Origin: Desulfotignum sp.
Lineage (GTDB): Bacteria; Desulfobacterota; Desulfobacteria; Desulfobacterales; Desulfobacteraceae
Assembly: GCA_018399285.1 (NCBI GenBank)
Contig: JAGYOW010000006.1
Location: forward strand, 37,535-101,534
Direction: 5' to 3'
DNA: 64,000 bases
Positions within the stretch are counted from its first letter, which is position 1. Every line of letters starts with the position of its first letter. Position numbers and translations under genes: made by a program. Positions 41,543 to 52,167 of the stretch are shown here, piece by piece. Below the pieces are notes generated by a model. That model was not told where the DNA came from and searched no databases. It saw nothing but the letters and a program-made list of their open reading frames with translations.

Positions 41543-43105
41543 TTGCCATTGATTGATCTTCACATACATTCCACCGCCTCGGATGGGTCTCTGTCTCCGT
41601 ATGAGATTCTGGCCCTTGCCCAGGACAGCGGTGTCCGGGCGATTTCGTTGACCGATCATGACACCATTGATGGGATTCATGACATTCTTGATGATCTGCA
41701 TGCGTTTGCTCTGGATTTCATCACCGGTGTGGAAATCTCCTGTGAATCGCCAAAAGGGTTTGATGGGCTCGGAAGTGTTCATCTGCTGGGATATGGATTT
41801 TCCCTGTACGACCGGCAGTTGAACCAGGCCCTGGCTACAGCGAAAATGGCGCGGAAGCAGCGGAATCCGAAAATTATCCGGCAGTTGCAGCACCTGGGGC
41901 TGGATATTACCATGACTGAAGTGGAAGACCATTTCAAGACCCGTCAGATCGGACGACCCCATATTGCTGAAATGATGGTGGAAAAAGGTTTTGTGTCATC
42001 TTTCAGTGATGCCTTTGACAGGTTTCTGGGCAATGGCTGCCCCGCATATATAGAAAAGTATAAAATGCCGTGTGCCCAGGCCATCCAGACGATTCTGGAT
42101 GCCGGAGGCGTTCCGGTTCTGGCGCATCCCGGCCTGCTGTCGTTTAACTCATCCAAAGACCTGGAACGGTTTGTGGATACCCTGGTGGGATATGGGCTCC
42201 AGGGGTTGGAAGTTTTCTATACCGACCATGACCCTAGGAAAACCGCTTATTTCAAGACCTTGGCCCGGAAGAAAAAATTACTGATTACCGGGGGCTCCGA
42301 TTTCCACGGCAGTTTTAATCAGGGGGTACGCTTAGGCCGGGGAAAAGACAATATCCGGGTGCCGTACACCTGTTTCAAATCCTTGACAGACCGGGTCACA
42401 GCCATGCGTAATCTGCACGACCGGCTGGATATTTTAGAAACCAATCTGGGGTATCGGTTTGTTGACCGCTCCCTGCTTCAGACGGCTCTTTGCCACCGGT
42501 CTTTTCTGAACGAAAACCAGACAGTGTGCGATTCAGACAACGAACGGCTGGAATTTCTGGGAGACGCGGTATTGGGTTTATGTGTGGGGCATATCCTCAT
42601 GCAGCAGAGTCCGGCGAAAAAAGAAGGAGAGTTGTCCCGGCTCCGGTCCACCCTGGTGAGCGAACCGTCTCTGGCCGATATGGCCAGATTCATTGACCTG
42701 GGCCGTTTCATCCGACTGGGAAAAGGGGAGGCCGGTTCCGGAGGCGGGGACAAGAACTCCATTCTTTCCGATACCTTTGAAGCCGTGGTGGCGGCCATAT
42801 TTCTGGATGCCGGGTTTGATGTCACCTGCGATCAGATTCAGATCCTGTTTGAGGAAACTGTGGACAGGCTGCTGGCCAAAGATTGTACCGTAGACTATAA
42901 AAGCCGTATCCAGGAATATGCCCAGGAGGTGTTTTCCCAGGCCCCGGTGTATACGGTGACACGTGAATTCGGGCCGGACCATGACAAAACCTTTGAAATC
43001 TGCCTGGAACTGGCCCATATTCAGACCCGGGGATTCGGAAAATCCAAAAAAGCAGCCGAGCAGGATGCCGCAGGGAAAGCCTTGAAGCTGCTGAAAAACA
43101 AATGA
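41543..43105 (+). CDS. rnc: PHP-domain phosphoesterase fused to ribonuclease III
   Basis: One 520-aa frame: N-term IDLHIHSTASDGSLSP...ISLTDHDTIDGI...GSDFHG (PHP), C-term NERLEFLGDAVLGLCVG...LSDTFEAVVAAIFLDAG + dsRBD (RNase III); TTG start. Confidence 0.88.
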   Translation: MPLIDLHIHSTASDGSLSPYEILALAQDSGVRAISLTDHDTIDGIHDILDDLHAFALDFITGVEISCESPKGFDGLGSVHLLGYGFSLYDRQLNQALATAKMARKQRNPKIIRQLQHLGLDITMTEVEDHFKTRQIGRPHIAEMMVEKGFVSSFSDAFDRFLGNGCPAYIEKYKMPCAQAIQTILDAGGVPVLAHPGLLSFNSSKDLERFVDTLVGYGLQGLEVFYTDHDPRKTAYFKTLARKKKLLITGGSDFHGSFNQGVRLGRGKDNIRVPYTCFKSLTDRVTAMRNLHDRLDILETNLGYRFVDRSLLQTALCHRSFLNENQTVCDSDNERLEFLGDAVLGLCVGHILMQQSPAKKEGELSRLRSTLVSEPSLADMARFIDLGRFIRLGKGEAGSGGGDKNSILSDTFEAVVAAIFLDAGFDVTCDQIQILFEETVDRLLAKDCTVDYKSRIQEYAQEVFSQAPVYTVTREFGPDHDKTFEICLELAHIQTRGFGKSKKAAEQDAAGKALKLLKNK

Positions 43106-43109
43106 TCTT

Positions 43110-44138
43110 ATGACCACTTCGCCTCTGGTCGTTCCGATTTTTATCCCGCATTCAGGATGCCCCCACCAATGTGTGTTTTGCAACCAGACCGCCATCACCG
43201 GCCAAAAAAATTCTCTACCGGATGCCGCCCGTGTGGCTGAAATTATTGAGACCTATCTGGCCCATTCCGTGCCTCGATCCCGGGTGGAAGTGGCGTTTTT
43301 CGGCGGCAATTTTCTGGGGCTGTCACCCGGACAGATTTCAGATCTGCTGGAAAGCGTCCGTCCGTTTTTCGACACCGGTGTGGTTCACGGCATCCGTTTT
43401 TCCACACGCCCGGATACTGTGACAAAAGACCGGCTGGAACAGATTGGGACCTATCCGGTCAGTCTGGTGGAACTGGGGGTTCAGTCCATGGATGATCAGG
43501 TGCTGGCACAGGCGAACCGGGGTCATACCCGGGAGGATACCTGTCGAGCCATGGATCTGCTTGACGCATTCAACATGAATGCCGGGGTCCAGATCATGGC
43601 GGGGCTTCCCGGAGATACGCGGGAAGGAGTGTTTCAAACCACACAGGTTCTGGCAGACATGCATCCGAAGACCGCCCGGATTTACCCGGCCCTGGTTCTG
43701 AAAAATACCAGGCTGGCCCGATGGTATCAAAACGGCACCTACCAGCCTTTGACCCTGGATCAGGCAGTGGAAATCACCAGCCGGTCATATCATATTTTTA
43801 ATCAAGCCGGCATGACAGTCATTCGCATGGGGGTACACATATCTGATGCGGAAATGGGATCGATTCTGGCTGGTCCCTGGCATCCTGCGTTCGGGCACCT
43901 GGTGCTTTCACGGATTTTATACCGGGAAACGGTTCGAAAAATTCAAACCCTGGGAACAAAAACGCTTTCAGGCAGTATACAACTGAGGATTCATCCTTCC
44001 CGGGAATCCCGATTGCGGGGGGACAGGAACACAAATTTACACCGGATGAAAAAAAAATTTCCAGGAATGGATTTTCGTGTATGGCCTGATCCGACCATGG
44101 TGATAGATCAGGTAAAAGTCGTTAAAATCCCTGCTTGA
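43110..44138 (+). CDS. Radical SAM protein, Elp3-like family
   Basis: IPHSGCPHQCVFCNQTAITG (CxxxCxxC), VELGVQSMDDQVLAQANRGHT. Confidence 0.9.
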   Translation: MTTSPLVVPIFIPHSGCPHQCVFCNQTAITGQKNSLPDAARVAEIIETYLAHSVPRSRVEVAFFGGNFLGLSPGQISDLLESVRPFFDTGVVHGIRFSTRPDTVTKDRLEQIGTYPVSLVELGVQSMDDQVLAQANRGHTREDTCRAMDLLDAFNMNAGVQIMAGLPGDTREGVFQTTQVLADMHPKTARIYPALVLKNTRLARWYQNGTYQPLTLDQAVEITSRSYHIFNQAGMTVIRMGVHISDAEMGSILAGPWHPAFGHLVLSRILYRETVRKIQTLGTKTLSGSIQLRIHPSRESRLRGDRNTNLHRMKKKFPGMDFRVWPDPTMVIDQVKVVKIPA

Positions 44139-46524
44139 ACAGATCGTCTGTACTGATGACTTCTCCTGGTTTCGGTGTATATTCCGTGGGAACGGTTCCT
44201 TCTTTGAAACATTCGAAAATAGTATTTTTTGATTCCTTGATGGGCAGCAATCCGGTTTTGGCATCGATTTTGGCAAATACCACCCCATCGGGAACAGTGA
44301 ATGTTCGGATGGGTTTTCCTTCCAACGCCTGCTGCATAAAATCCAGCCATATGGGACTGGCGGTCCTGGAACCGGTCTCTCCTTTTCCCAGAGAGCCTTC
44401 CTGATCCAATCCCACCCACACACCGGTGGTGTAACGCGGGGTATATCCCAGAAACCAGGCATCAAACAGGTTGTTGGTGGTTCCGGTTTTCCCGGCCACC
44501 GGTCGTTTCAGGGCCTTGACCCGTTTGCCGGTGCCGGATGTCACGACACTTTCCAGAATATGGGTCATGATATAGGCGGTGCGCATGTCAATGACTTTTT
44601 TTCGCACCAGTCCGGAGGTTTCCAGCAGATTGTTGTGACGGTCGAAAATTTTGGTGATAAACACCGGCTCGATGTAATATCCGAGATTGGAAAAAACAGC
44701 ATAGGCATTGACCAGTTCCAGTAGTGAGACGCCCGAAGATCCCAAGGCAATGGACAGATTTTCACTGAGATCCGATGTAATGCCCAGTTTTCTGGCATAA
44801 TCGATCACATAGGGAATGCCGATATCCTGAAGGATTTTGATGGTGACCACGTTTCGGGAATGCACCAGGGCTTCCCTGAACAGGGTGGATCCGTAAAATG
44901 TTTCTGCATAGTTCTGGGGCTTCCAGGTGAAATTTCTTTGGGCATCTTCGTATACCACCGGTGAATCCATGATCACGGTGGCAGGGGTGTACCCTTTGTC
45001 CAGGGCCGCAGCATAGACAACGGGCTTGAACGCGGATCCAGGCTGCCGCCGGGATTGATAGGCCCGGTTGAACTGGCTGTCCCTGAAATCCCGTCCACCG
45101 ATCATGGCTTTGACATGGCCGGTTTCCGCTTCGATACTCAGCAGTGCGGCCTGGGCAACCGGTTCCTGGAACAGGGTGAATTCATAATCATTCCCGTTTT
45201 GTGGCACGGATTCGACCTGAACCTGAATGATATCCCCGGGTTTTAACACTTGAGACGGTGCGGATATTTTGGATTCATAATATGCGGTATTCGAATTCGG
45301 CCGTCGCGCCCATGTCATGGTTTCAAGCTGGATGATGCCGGAAAAATTACCCACCCGGACCTCGGTTTTTTTGTTACGATCATCCACATCCAGGACCACG
45401 GCCGTATGTATGTCCCCGGAAGTCAGAATATTTTCCGGGATTTTTTTTGCTTCTTGGGTGCAGAATGCCTCGATTTGAGAAAGGGGAATCTGTCCGGACG
45501 GGCCCCGGTATCCCATACGGCGATCCAGATCCAGCAAGCCTTTCTGGACGGCACTCCGGCCCATTTTCTGAAATTCGATATTCACGGCCGTGTGAATCTG
45601 AAGTCCCTGGTTGTACAGCGCGTCTGCACCGTATTTTTTTTCAACATATCGCCTGACATGTTCTGTGTAAAAAGGGACCCGCTCGATAAACCAGTTTTTA
45701 CGCGGCTTGATATCCAGCGGCATGTCAATGGCTTCGGTGACATCCATATTGGATATCATGCCTTCTTCCTTCATCCGGTTCAAAGTATAGATCTGCCGTT
45801 GTTTGGCCCGATCCGGGAATTGAAACGGAGAGTAGCGGCTCGGTGCCTGGGGAAGGCCTGCCAGCATGGCACATTCAGCCAGGTTCAATTCCCGTGCATG
45901 TTTGCCGAAATAATTTTCTGCCGCCGATTCGACCCCATAGGCACCATGGCCTAAGTAAATCTGGTTCAAATACAGATATAAAATTTGATCCTTGGTGAAT
46001 TTTTTTTCAATCCGGTATGCCAGGATGGCTTCTTTGAGTTTTCGTTCATAAGTCCTTTCCGGTGTTAAAAGAAAGGATTTGGTGACCTGCTGGGTGATGG
46101 TGCTCCCCCCCTGGGTGATGGTACCGGCCTGAAAGTTTTTGATAAATGCCCTGAAAATAGACAGGATATCAATTCCCGGATGTTCCCGGAACCGGGAATC
46201 TTCCGCTGCCACAAACGCATTGATCATATTGTCGGACATGTCGGACAGAGGAATGACCACCCGGCGTTCCTTGTAAAATTCACCGATTTTTCTGCCGTCA
46301 TCAGAATACACGTATGACACTGTGGCCGGCTGATAATCTTCCAATGTGTTGATTTTAGGCAGGTCCTGGCTCAGATAAACATAAAGGCCGACCAGTCCAC
46401 CGGCGGTCAGCAACATGCAAATGAACACAAAAACAATGCCCCATTTGAATACAGAGCGCATCCGCTGGGCCTTCTTTTTTTTCCGTTTTTTCAGAATCTC
46501 AGATCTGGTTTTTTGGCTGGTCAT
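44122..46524 (-). CDS. mrcA: Penicillin-binding protein 1A
   Basis: FVAAEDSRFREHPGIDILSIFRAF...GGSTITQQ; SRRQPGSAFKPVVYAAALDKGYTPATVI; KTGTTNNLFDAWF. Confidence 0.96.
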   Translation of the reverse strand: MTSQKTRSEILKKRKKKKAQRMRSVFKWGIVFVFICMLLTAGGLVGLYVYLSQDLPKINTLEDYQPATVSYVYSDDGRKIGEFYKERRVVIPLSDMSDNMINAFVAAEDSRFREHPGIDILSIFRAFIKNFQAGTITQGGSTITQQVTKSFLLTPERTYERKLKEAILAYRIEKKFTKDQILYLYLNQIYLGHGAYGVESAAENYFGKHARELNLAECAMLAGLPQAPSRYSPFQFPDRAKQRQIYTLNRMKEEGMISNMDVTEAIDMPLDIKPRKNWFIERVPFYTEHVRRYVEKKYGADALYNQGLQIHTAVNIEFQKMGRSAVQKGLLDLDRRMGYRGPSGQIPLSQIEAFCTQEAKKIPENILTSGDIHTAVVLDVDDRNKKTEVRVGNFSGIIQLETMTWARRPNSNTAYYESKISAPSQVLKPGDIIQVQVESVPQNGNDYEFTLFQEPVAQAALLSIEAETGHVKAMIGGRDFRDSQFNRAYQSRRQPGSAFKPVVYAAALDKGYTPATVIMDSPVVYEDAQRNFTWKPQNYAETFYGSTLFREALVHSRNVVTIKILQDIGIPYVIDYARKLGITSDLSENLSIALGSSGVSLLELVNAYAVFSNLGYYIEPVFITKIFDRHNNLLETSGLVRKKVIDMRTAYIMTHILESVVTSGTGKRVKALKRPVAGKTGTTNNLFDAWFLGYTPRYTTGVWVGLDQEGSLGKGETGSRTASPIWLDFMQQALEGKPIRTFTVPDGVVFAKIDAKTGLLPIKESKNTIFECFKEGTVPTEYTPKPGEVISTDDLFKQGF

Positions 46525-46888
46525 GGTTTTTTAATAATAATGTGTGTAAATATTACAGCTTGTTATCAAATTAATCCTTTTAGGGCAATCATTTAAACGG
46601 TCTATGCAAACGTCATCTTTATGAAAATCAAATGTCAGTTTTGATCTTTCTTTTTTTTGTTCTTCCCATGGGAGCCTGATTACATTTTTAAGAATTTTTG
46701 GATCATATCGGTTTTTTAAGACAATATCAACAGGGGCTGTCTTTAATGAAATATTAAAATATCGGCCTGGGAATTGATACAGCATGGGAATCTTGTGATG
46801 CAAGGCTTTTTATAAATTGACTTTGTATCACGTTTTGGTTAATAATACAGGTTTTAAAACATGAATAAAAAGGGATAATTATCACAGC

Positions 46889-47266
46889 ATGATGATTCAG
46901 CTTGATTTTGAGAAATCCGGCGGGTTGATTCCTGTCATCGCCCAGGATGTACAGACCGGTGAGGTGCTGATGCTGGCCTATATGAATCAGGCGGCATTTG
47001 ACCAGACCCTGAAGACGAAAAAAGCCACGTATTACAGCCGTTCCCGTAAAAAATTATGGACAAAAGGAGAGACATCCGGCCATGTACAGCATGTGAAGGA
47101 GATTCGGGTGGATTGTGATCTGGACACCCTGGTGATCAAGGTGGAGCAGGCAGGCGGTGCTGCCTGTCATAAAGGGTATAAAAGCTGTTTTTTCAGGATG
47201 GTGACCGACAAAGGACTCAAAATTGTGGGGGACCCGGTGTTTGATCCCGAAAAGGTATATAAATGA
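46889..47266 (+). CDS. hisI: Phosphoribosyl-AMP cyclohydrolase
   Basis: [50 protein letters not shown]. Confidence 0.95.
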   Translation: MMIQLDFEKSGGLIPVIAQDVQTGEVLMLAYMNQAAFDQTLKTKKATYYSRSRKKLWTKGETSGHVQHVKEIRVDCDLDTLVIKVEQAGGAACHKGYKSCFFRMVTDKGLKIVGDPVFDPEKVYK

Positions 47267-48075
47267 TGGAAAAAATACTGAAATTGGGCCTCCCCAAGGG
47301 GAGCCTGCAGAATGCGACCATTGACCTGTTCAGAAGATCTGGATGGAAAATTAATGTAGAGGGTAGAAGCTATTTTCCGGATATTGATGACGACACCATT
47401 GAATGTGCCCTGTGCCGGGCCCAGGAGATGTCCATCAATGTGGAAACAGGTGTCATCGATGCCGGTCTTACCGGTCTGGACTGGATCGCGGAACATGAAT
47501 CCGATGTTCATGTGGTGACGGATCTGGTCTATTCCAAGGTGAGTGCCCGGCCGGCCCGGTGGGTGGTGGCGGTGGCCAATGATTCACCGGTCAAGACCCT
47601 GGCGGATCTGAAAGGTGCAACTATTTCCACGGAACTGGTGAAATTCACCAAACGGTTTTTCAAAGAACGCGATATCAATGTGACAGTGAAATTTTCATGG
47701 GGGGCGACAGAGGCTAAAATTGTGTCCGGCCTGGCAGATGCCATCGTGGAGATCACTGAAACAGAAAGCACGATACGGGCCCATAACCTCAGGGTGATCC
47801 ATGAGGTCATGACAACCAACACCCAGCTGATTGCCAACAAAAAAGCCTGGCAGGATTCCGCAAAAAAAGAAAAAATCGAGCAGATTGCTCAGCTGCTCCA
47901 GGGGGCGCTTGTGGCGGATCGGATGGTGGGCATTAAAATGAATGTGCCGGAAAAGAAAATCGCTGAAATCGTGTCGCTGCTGCCCAGTCTGAATGCACCT
48001 ACGATTGCCTCCCTGTATCAGTCTGACTGGTTTTCGGTGGAAAGCATTATCGATACCCGGTATGTCGGGACCTGA
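47263..48075 (+). CDS. hisG: ATP phosphoribosyltransferase (long form)
   Basis: [23 protein letters not shown]...[13 protein letters not shown]... Confidence 0.93.
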   Translation: MMEKILKLGLPKGSLQNATIDLFRRSGWKINVEGRSYFPDIDDDTIECALCRAQEMSINVETGVIDAGLTGLDWIAEHESDVHVVTDLVYSKVSARPARWVVAVANDSPVKTLADLKGATISTELVKFTKRFFKERDINVTVKFSWGATEAKIVSGLADAIVEITETESTIRAHNLRVIHEVMTTNTQLIANKKAWQDSAKKEKIEQIAQLLQGALVADRMVGIKMNVPEKKIAEIVSLLPSLNAPTIASLYQSDWFSVESIIDTRYVGT

Positions 48076-49295
48076 TCCTAAGCTGCTCAAGCGGGGGCGG
48101 AAAGGCATTATTGAATATCCTTTGAACAAAGGTGTTTGTGACATGAAACCACCACACGTGTGAACAGATCAAACCGTTCATCGTCATGGACGTGATGGAA
48201 AAAATTCATCAGATGGAGGCCGCCGGAATCGATGTGGTTCACATGGAGATCGGCGAGCCGGACTTTGATGTGCCTGAATGTGAACCGGGCGACCCGGGCG
48301 GCCCGGACTGCCATGCCACCAGCTATACCCACAGCTTAGGCGATATCCGGCTGCGGGAGGCCATTGCCCAGTATCACCAAGATACCCTATGGCACGTCCG
48401 TGGATCGGGACAATTCTGGTGACATCCGGGACATCCTGCCATGCTGTTGCTTTTTCAGCACTGGTGAATCCCGGCGATGAAGTGATCGTGTCTGATCCCC
48501 ATTATGCCTGTTATGCCAATTTCATTCATTATGTTCAAGGCGTGCCCGTGTTTGTTGTTCAGGTATTTTGAGGATGAAGGATTCGTGTTTTACCCCGGGA
48601 GCGATTGAGGCCAGGATCACTTCGAAAACCAAAGCGATTTTCATCAATTCCCCCTTCAATCCCACCGGAAACGTGATTCCTGAAGACCGGATGAAAGAAT
48701 CGTGGCCATTGCGGAAAAAACACGGGTTGTATATCATTTCGATGAAATCTACCATGGACTGGTCTATGAGGGCAAAGAGCATTCCATTCTGGAATTTACA
48801 TCCAGCGCGTTTGTGCTCAATGGATTTTCCAAGCTCTTTGCCATGACCGGCCTCCGCCTGGGATATCTGATTGCGCCCTCGGCATTTGTCCGGGCTTTGC
48901 AGGTGCTTCAGCAGAATTTTTTCATCTGTGCCAACTCCGTGACCCAGCTGGCAGGTGTGGCAGCGCTTAAAGAAGCTGAAAACGACACACGGAAAATGAA
49001 AGAAATCTATAACCGGCGACGGTTGTATATGCTGCAGCGGCTCAATGACATGGGGCTTGAAGTGAAAGTGCCCCCGACCGGTGCGTTTTATATTTTTGTG
49101 AACGTGAAGCATATTTCCACGGATTCCTATGCCCTGGCCTTTGATATTCTGGAAAAAGCACATATCGGGGTGACACCGGGCGTTGATTTCGGGGCCAACG
49201 GAGAAGGATATCTGCGGTTTTCCTATGCCAATTCCATGGAAAACCTGGCCTTGGGCATGGACCGGATGGCTTCCTATCTTGCGACAGTGTCATGA
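48068..49295 (+). pseudogene. PLP-dependent aminotransferase (aspartate/alanine type), frameshifted in N-terminal half
   Basis: VVHMEIGEPDFDVPE / SYTHSLGDIRLREAIAQYHQ / INSPFNPTGNVIPEDRMKE / FDEIYHGLVYEG...NGFSKLFAMTGLRLGYL. Confidence 0.85.
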
Positions 49296-49903
49296 AGATC
49301 CGTGACGCCCAGTTTGTGAAAAGTGCGGTAAAGCCGGATCAGTATCCAGAGTATGCTGTGCCTGAAATCGCATTTGCCGGACGGTCCAATGTGGGAAAAA
49401 GTTCCATGATCAATACCCTGATCCAGCGGAAAGATCTGGTAAAGACCAGTTCCCGGCCGGGGTGCACGCAGTTGATTAATTTTTTTCTGATCAACGACGA
49501 CCTGTCTTTTGTGGATCTTCCCGGATATGGATATGCCAAGGTATCCAAAAAAATTCGTGCGGCCTGGCAGCCCATGGTGGAAACCTATCTGTCCAACCGT
49601 CCCAATCTGCTGGGTCTGGTGCTGATCATTGATATCCGCCGGGACCCCCAAGAAGAGGAACGTAATCTGGCCCAGTGGCTGATATCCCATCATATGCCGT
49701 TTCTGGTGGTGCTCACCAAAGCGGACAAACTGTCCAAAACCCAGCAGCAGAAACGGGCCGCCGCCATCAGTTCTCAGATGAACAGAAACACCAGCGAACT
49801 GATCCTGTTTTCCGCCAAAACCCGGGTGGGCCGGGAAATCATACTGGATGAAATCGCAAATCTGATCACATGGTATGAGCCCGGCGAAGAGGAGACCGAC
49901 TGA
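49292..49903 (+). CDS. engB: Ribosome biogenesis GTPase EngB/YsxC
   Basis: EIAFAGRSNVGKSSMINTLIQRKDLVKTSSRPGCTQLINFF. Confidence 0.95.
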   Translation: MKIRDAQFVKSAVKPDQYPEYAVPEIAFAGRSNVGKSSMINTLIQRKDLVKTSSRPGCTQLINFFLINDDLSFVDLPGYGYAKVSKKIRAAWQPMVETYLSNRPNLLGLVLIIDIRRDPQEEERNLAQWLISHHMPFLVVLTKADKLSKTQQQKRAAAISSQMNRNTSELILFSAKTRVGREIILDEIANLITWYEPGEEETD

Positions 49904-50787
49904 TGCAAAAAGAATTCCGGTCCGGTTTTGCAGCCATTATCGGTGCGCCCAATGCCGGAAAATCCACGTTATTGAATCAGGTGCTGGGGCAGAAAATTTC
50001 CATCACCTCCAAAAAACCCCAGACCACCCGGGATCGGATTCTGGGTATTATAAACCGTCCTGAATCCCAGATTGTGTTTGTGGACACACCGGGCATTCAC
50101 AAAAGCGGTACCCTGCTCAATCAGCGGATCGTGGATCAGGCATTGCAGGCGGTGGAAGATGTGGATCTGGTATTGTTCATGGTGGATGCGGCCTCGTGTA
50201 ATCATGCGGCTGAAAATATGATTGTCGCCCGGCTCAAGCAGGTTCGAAAACCCGTGCTTCTGGTTTTAAACAAGATCGATGTGGCTGGAAAGCAAACCGT
50301 GTTTGAACGGACGAAAGCCATGACGCCGGTGTTTGAATTTGCGGCAGTGGTTCCCATCTCCGCCCGGCAGAACATTCAGGTGGACCGGTTGATGAATGAA
50401 GTGGAAAATCATCTTCCAGCAGGCCCCCGGCTGTTTCCGGAAGATACTTTTACCGATGTCACGGAAAAATTTCTGGTCAAAGAGATCATCAGGGAAAAGG
50501 TGTTCCGGCTCACCGGCATGGAAATTCCCTATTCATCTGCAGTGACCGTGGACGCCTTTGAAGTGGAAAAAAACCTTATTGTGATTCATGCCAGTATCCA
50601 TGTGGTACGAGATTCCCAGAAAGGAATCATTATCGGAAAAAAAGGGGCCATGCTGTCTGCCATCGGTACCCGGGCCAGAAAAGATATCGAAAAAATGCTG
50701 GGGAAAAAAGTGCTGCTCAAGCTGTTTGTGAAAGTCACCAAAGACTGGGTGAGCAATCAGCGAATACTCAACGAATTCGGGTATTGA
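49903..50787 (+). CDS. era: GTPase Era
   Basis: AAIIGAPNAGKSTLLNQVLGQKISITSKKPQTTRDRILGI; KH domain. Confidence 0.96.
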   Translation: MQKEFRSGFAAIIGAPNAGKSTLLNQVLGQKISITSKKPQTTRDRILGIINRPESQIVFVDTPGIHKSGTLLNQRIVDQALQAVEDVDLVLFMVDAASCNHAAENMIVARLKQVRKPVLLVLNKIDVAGKQTVFERTKAMTPVFEFAAVVPISARQNIQVDRLMNEVENHLPAGPRLFPEDTFTDVTEKFLVKEIIREKVFRLTGMEIPYSSAVTVDAFEVEKNLIVIHASIHVVRDSQKGIIIGKKGAMLSAIGTRARKDIEKMLGKKVLLKLFVKVTKDWVSNQRILNEFGY

Positions 50788-50795
50788 GGTGAAAA

Positions 50796-51086
50796 ATGGA
50801 ACCGGATTTTTTCATGGATGACACCCTGTTGAAAAAAGAACGGGCCAAAGCCAGAAAAATCAGAAACAGTCAATGGTGGAAACGCAAACGTGCCACCGGT
50901 ATCTGTCATTATTGCGGACTAAAATTTCTGCCGGCAGAGTTGACCATGGACCATCTAATCCCGCTGGTTCGGGGAGGGCGGTCGGAAAAGTTCAATCTGG
51001 TACCCTGTTGTAAAAACTGTAATTCCCAAAAACAGCAGATGCTGCCCTGGGAATGGGATGTGTATTTAGACCGGCTCAAGCCGTAA
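50796..51086 (+). CDS. HNH endonuclease family protein
   Basis: CHYCGLKFLPAELTMDHLIPLVRGGRSEKFNLVPCCKNCNSQK. Confidence 0.92.
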   Translation: MEPDFFMDDTLLKKERAKARKIRNSQWWKRKRATGICHYCGLKFLPAELTMDHLIPLVRGGRSEKFNLVPCCKNCNSQKQQMLPWEWDVYLDRLKP

Positions 51087-51140
51087 GCCATTGAAACCAG
51101 CCGCATGGTTTTCTGACATACGGCTTGAGCGCAGATGTTA

Positions 51141-51944
51141 TTATTTTTTGCTGCACAACCGGTGAATGGTCTGTGCATGCCATTCACCGCGACCTGAAAA
51201 TGTGGGTTGTCCTAAATCCACCAGATGTTTGGCGATTTGATCGTAGGTGGCCCCTTGATTTCTCATGGTATGGATAATGTTCAAGACTTCCTCCCGGGGA
51301 ATCAGAGTGGTACTGTCTGCGGTGGCCGAAGCAGCCGGTTTTTCAGGGTCGGATTTTCTGCGTTTTCGAATCACCCGGCGTTTGGTTTTCATCTTCATAT
51401 CATGGTCTGGTGCCGCAATGGGTTCAGAAAAGGAAGACAGCCGATTGACCGATTCACCAGGCATGGATGCCGGGGATTGCTCCGGGGAGATTGCCTGTGC
51501 CTGCTCAGTTTCCGGCATGACGTCATACCCGGCATCCGAGGCGGCCTCCGGGTCATGCAGCTGTTCCTGGTCCATTCGCAGGTGACTTACGATATGCTCG
51601 ATGGCAAAGGCCTGGCGTTCGATGATATCCGCGGTTCGTTCCTGAATACTTGACATGTATTCCTGGTTTTTTATCAGGATTTCAACGTGATGCGTCAGGT
51701 TCTCAATGGCATCTGCAAGCAGGGTGATGCCGGGATCTTCCGGCGGCAGCTGGTTTCCCATGGGGCCGGGGGGAACCGGCTGCCGCTTGAGGTTGGGATT
51801 CCTGGGGTTCTGATATCCATTGTTAAAGGAATGATATCTGGGTGCATTGTTATATTGATAAGAATTGTCATAGTTTTTACGTGTTTTGGGCGTACGTTGT
51901 TTATCCGCCTGCCCATTCCGCAGGCTGTGTAAAAAATCATTCAT
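51141..51944 (-). CDS. Hypothetical protein with disordered N-terminus and recombinase-like HTH C-terminus
   Basis: EEVLNIIHTMRNQGATYDQIAKHLVDLGQPTFSGRGEWHAQTIHRLC resembles resolvase-associated winged-helix segments. Confidence 0.65.
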   Translation of the reverse strand: MNDFLHSLRNGQADKQRTPKTRKNYDNSYQYNNAPRYHSFNNGYQNPRNPNLKRQPVPPGPMGNQLPPEDPGITLLADAIENLTHHVEILIKNQEYMSSIQERTADIIERQAFAIEHIVSHLRMDQEQLHDPEAASDAGYDVMPETEQAQAISPEQSPASMPGESVNRLSSFSEPIAAPDHDMKMKTKRRVIRKRRKSDPEKPAASATADSTTLIPREEVLNIIHTMRNQGATYDQIAKHLVDLGQPTFSGRGEWHAQTIHRLCSKK

Positions 51945-52167
51945 TTAGTTCATGTTCTCCTTGAAAATGTGTTCCGGTCATGGAAATGACCTGATTTTCG
52001 TCAGTAAAGATTTCAATTGGGTTTTATGATATTGGCCCGGAATAATTTTCCGAATATGGGTATTGTGTTACATTACAGTATATATATCCTGTTTTTTTTG
52101 TTTTTTGTCAAGGCCTTTTTGCGAATTTCCCGGCGATAAACCAGATTTTCGTTTAAGTGAACGGCAT

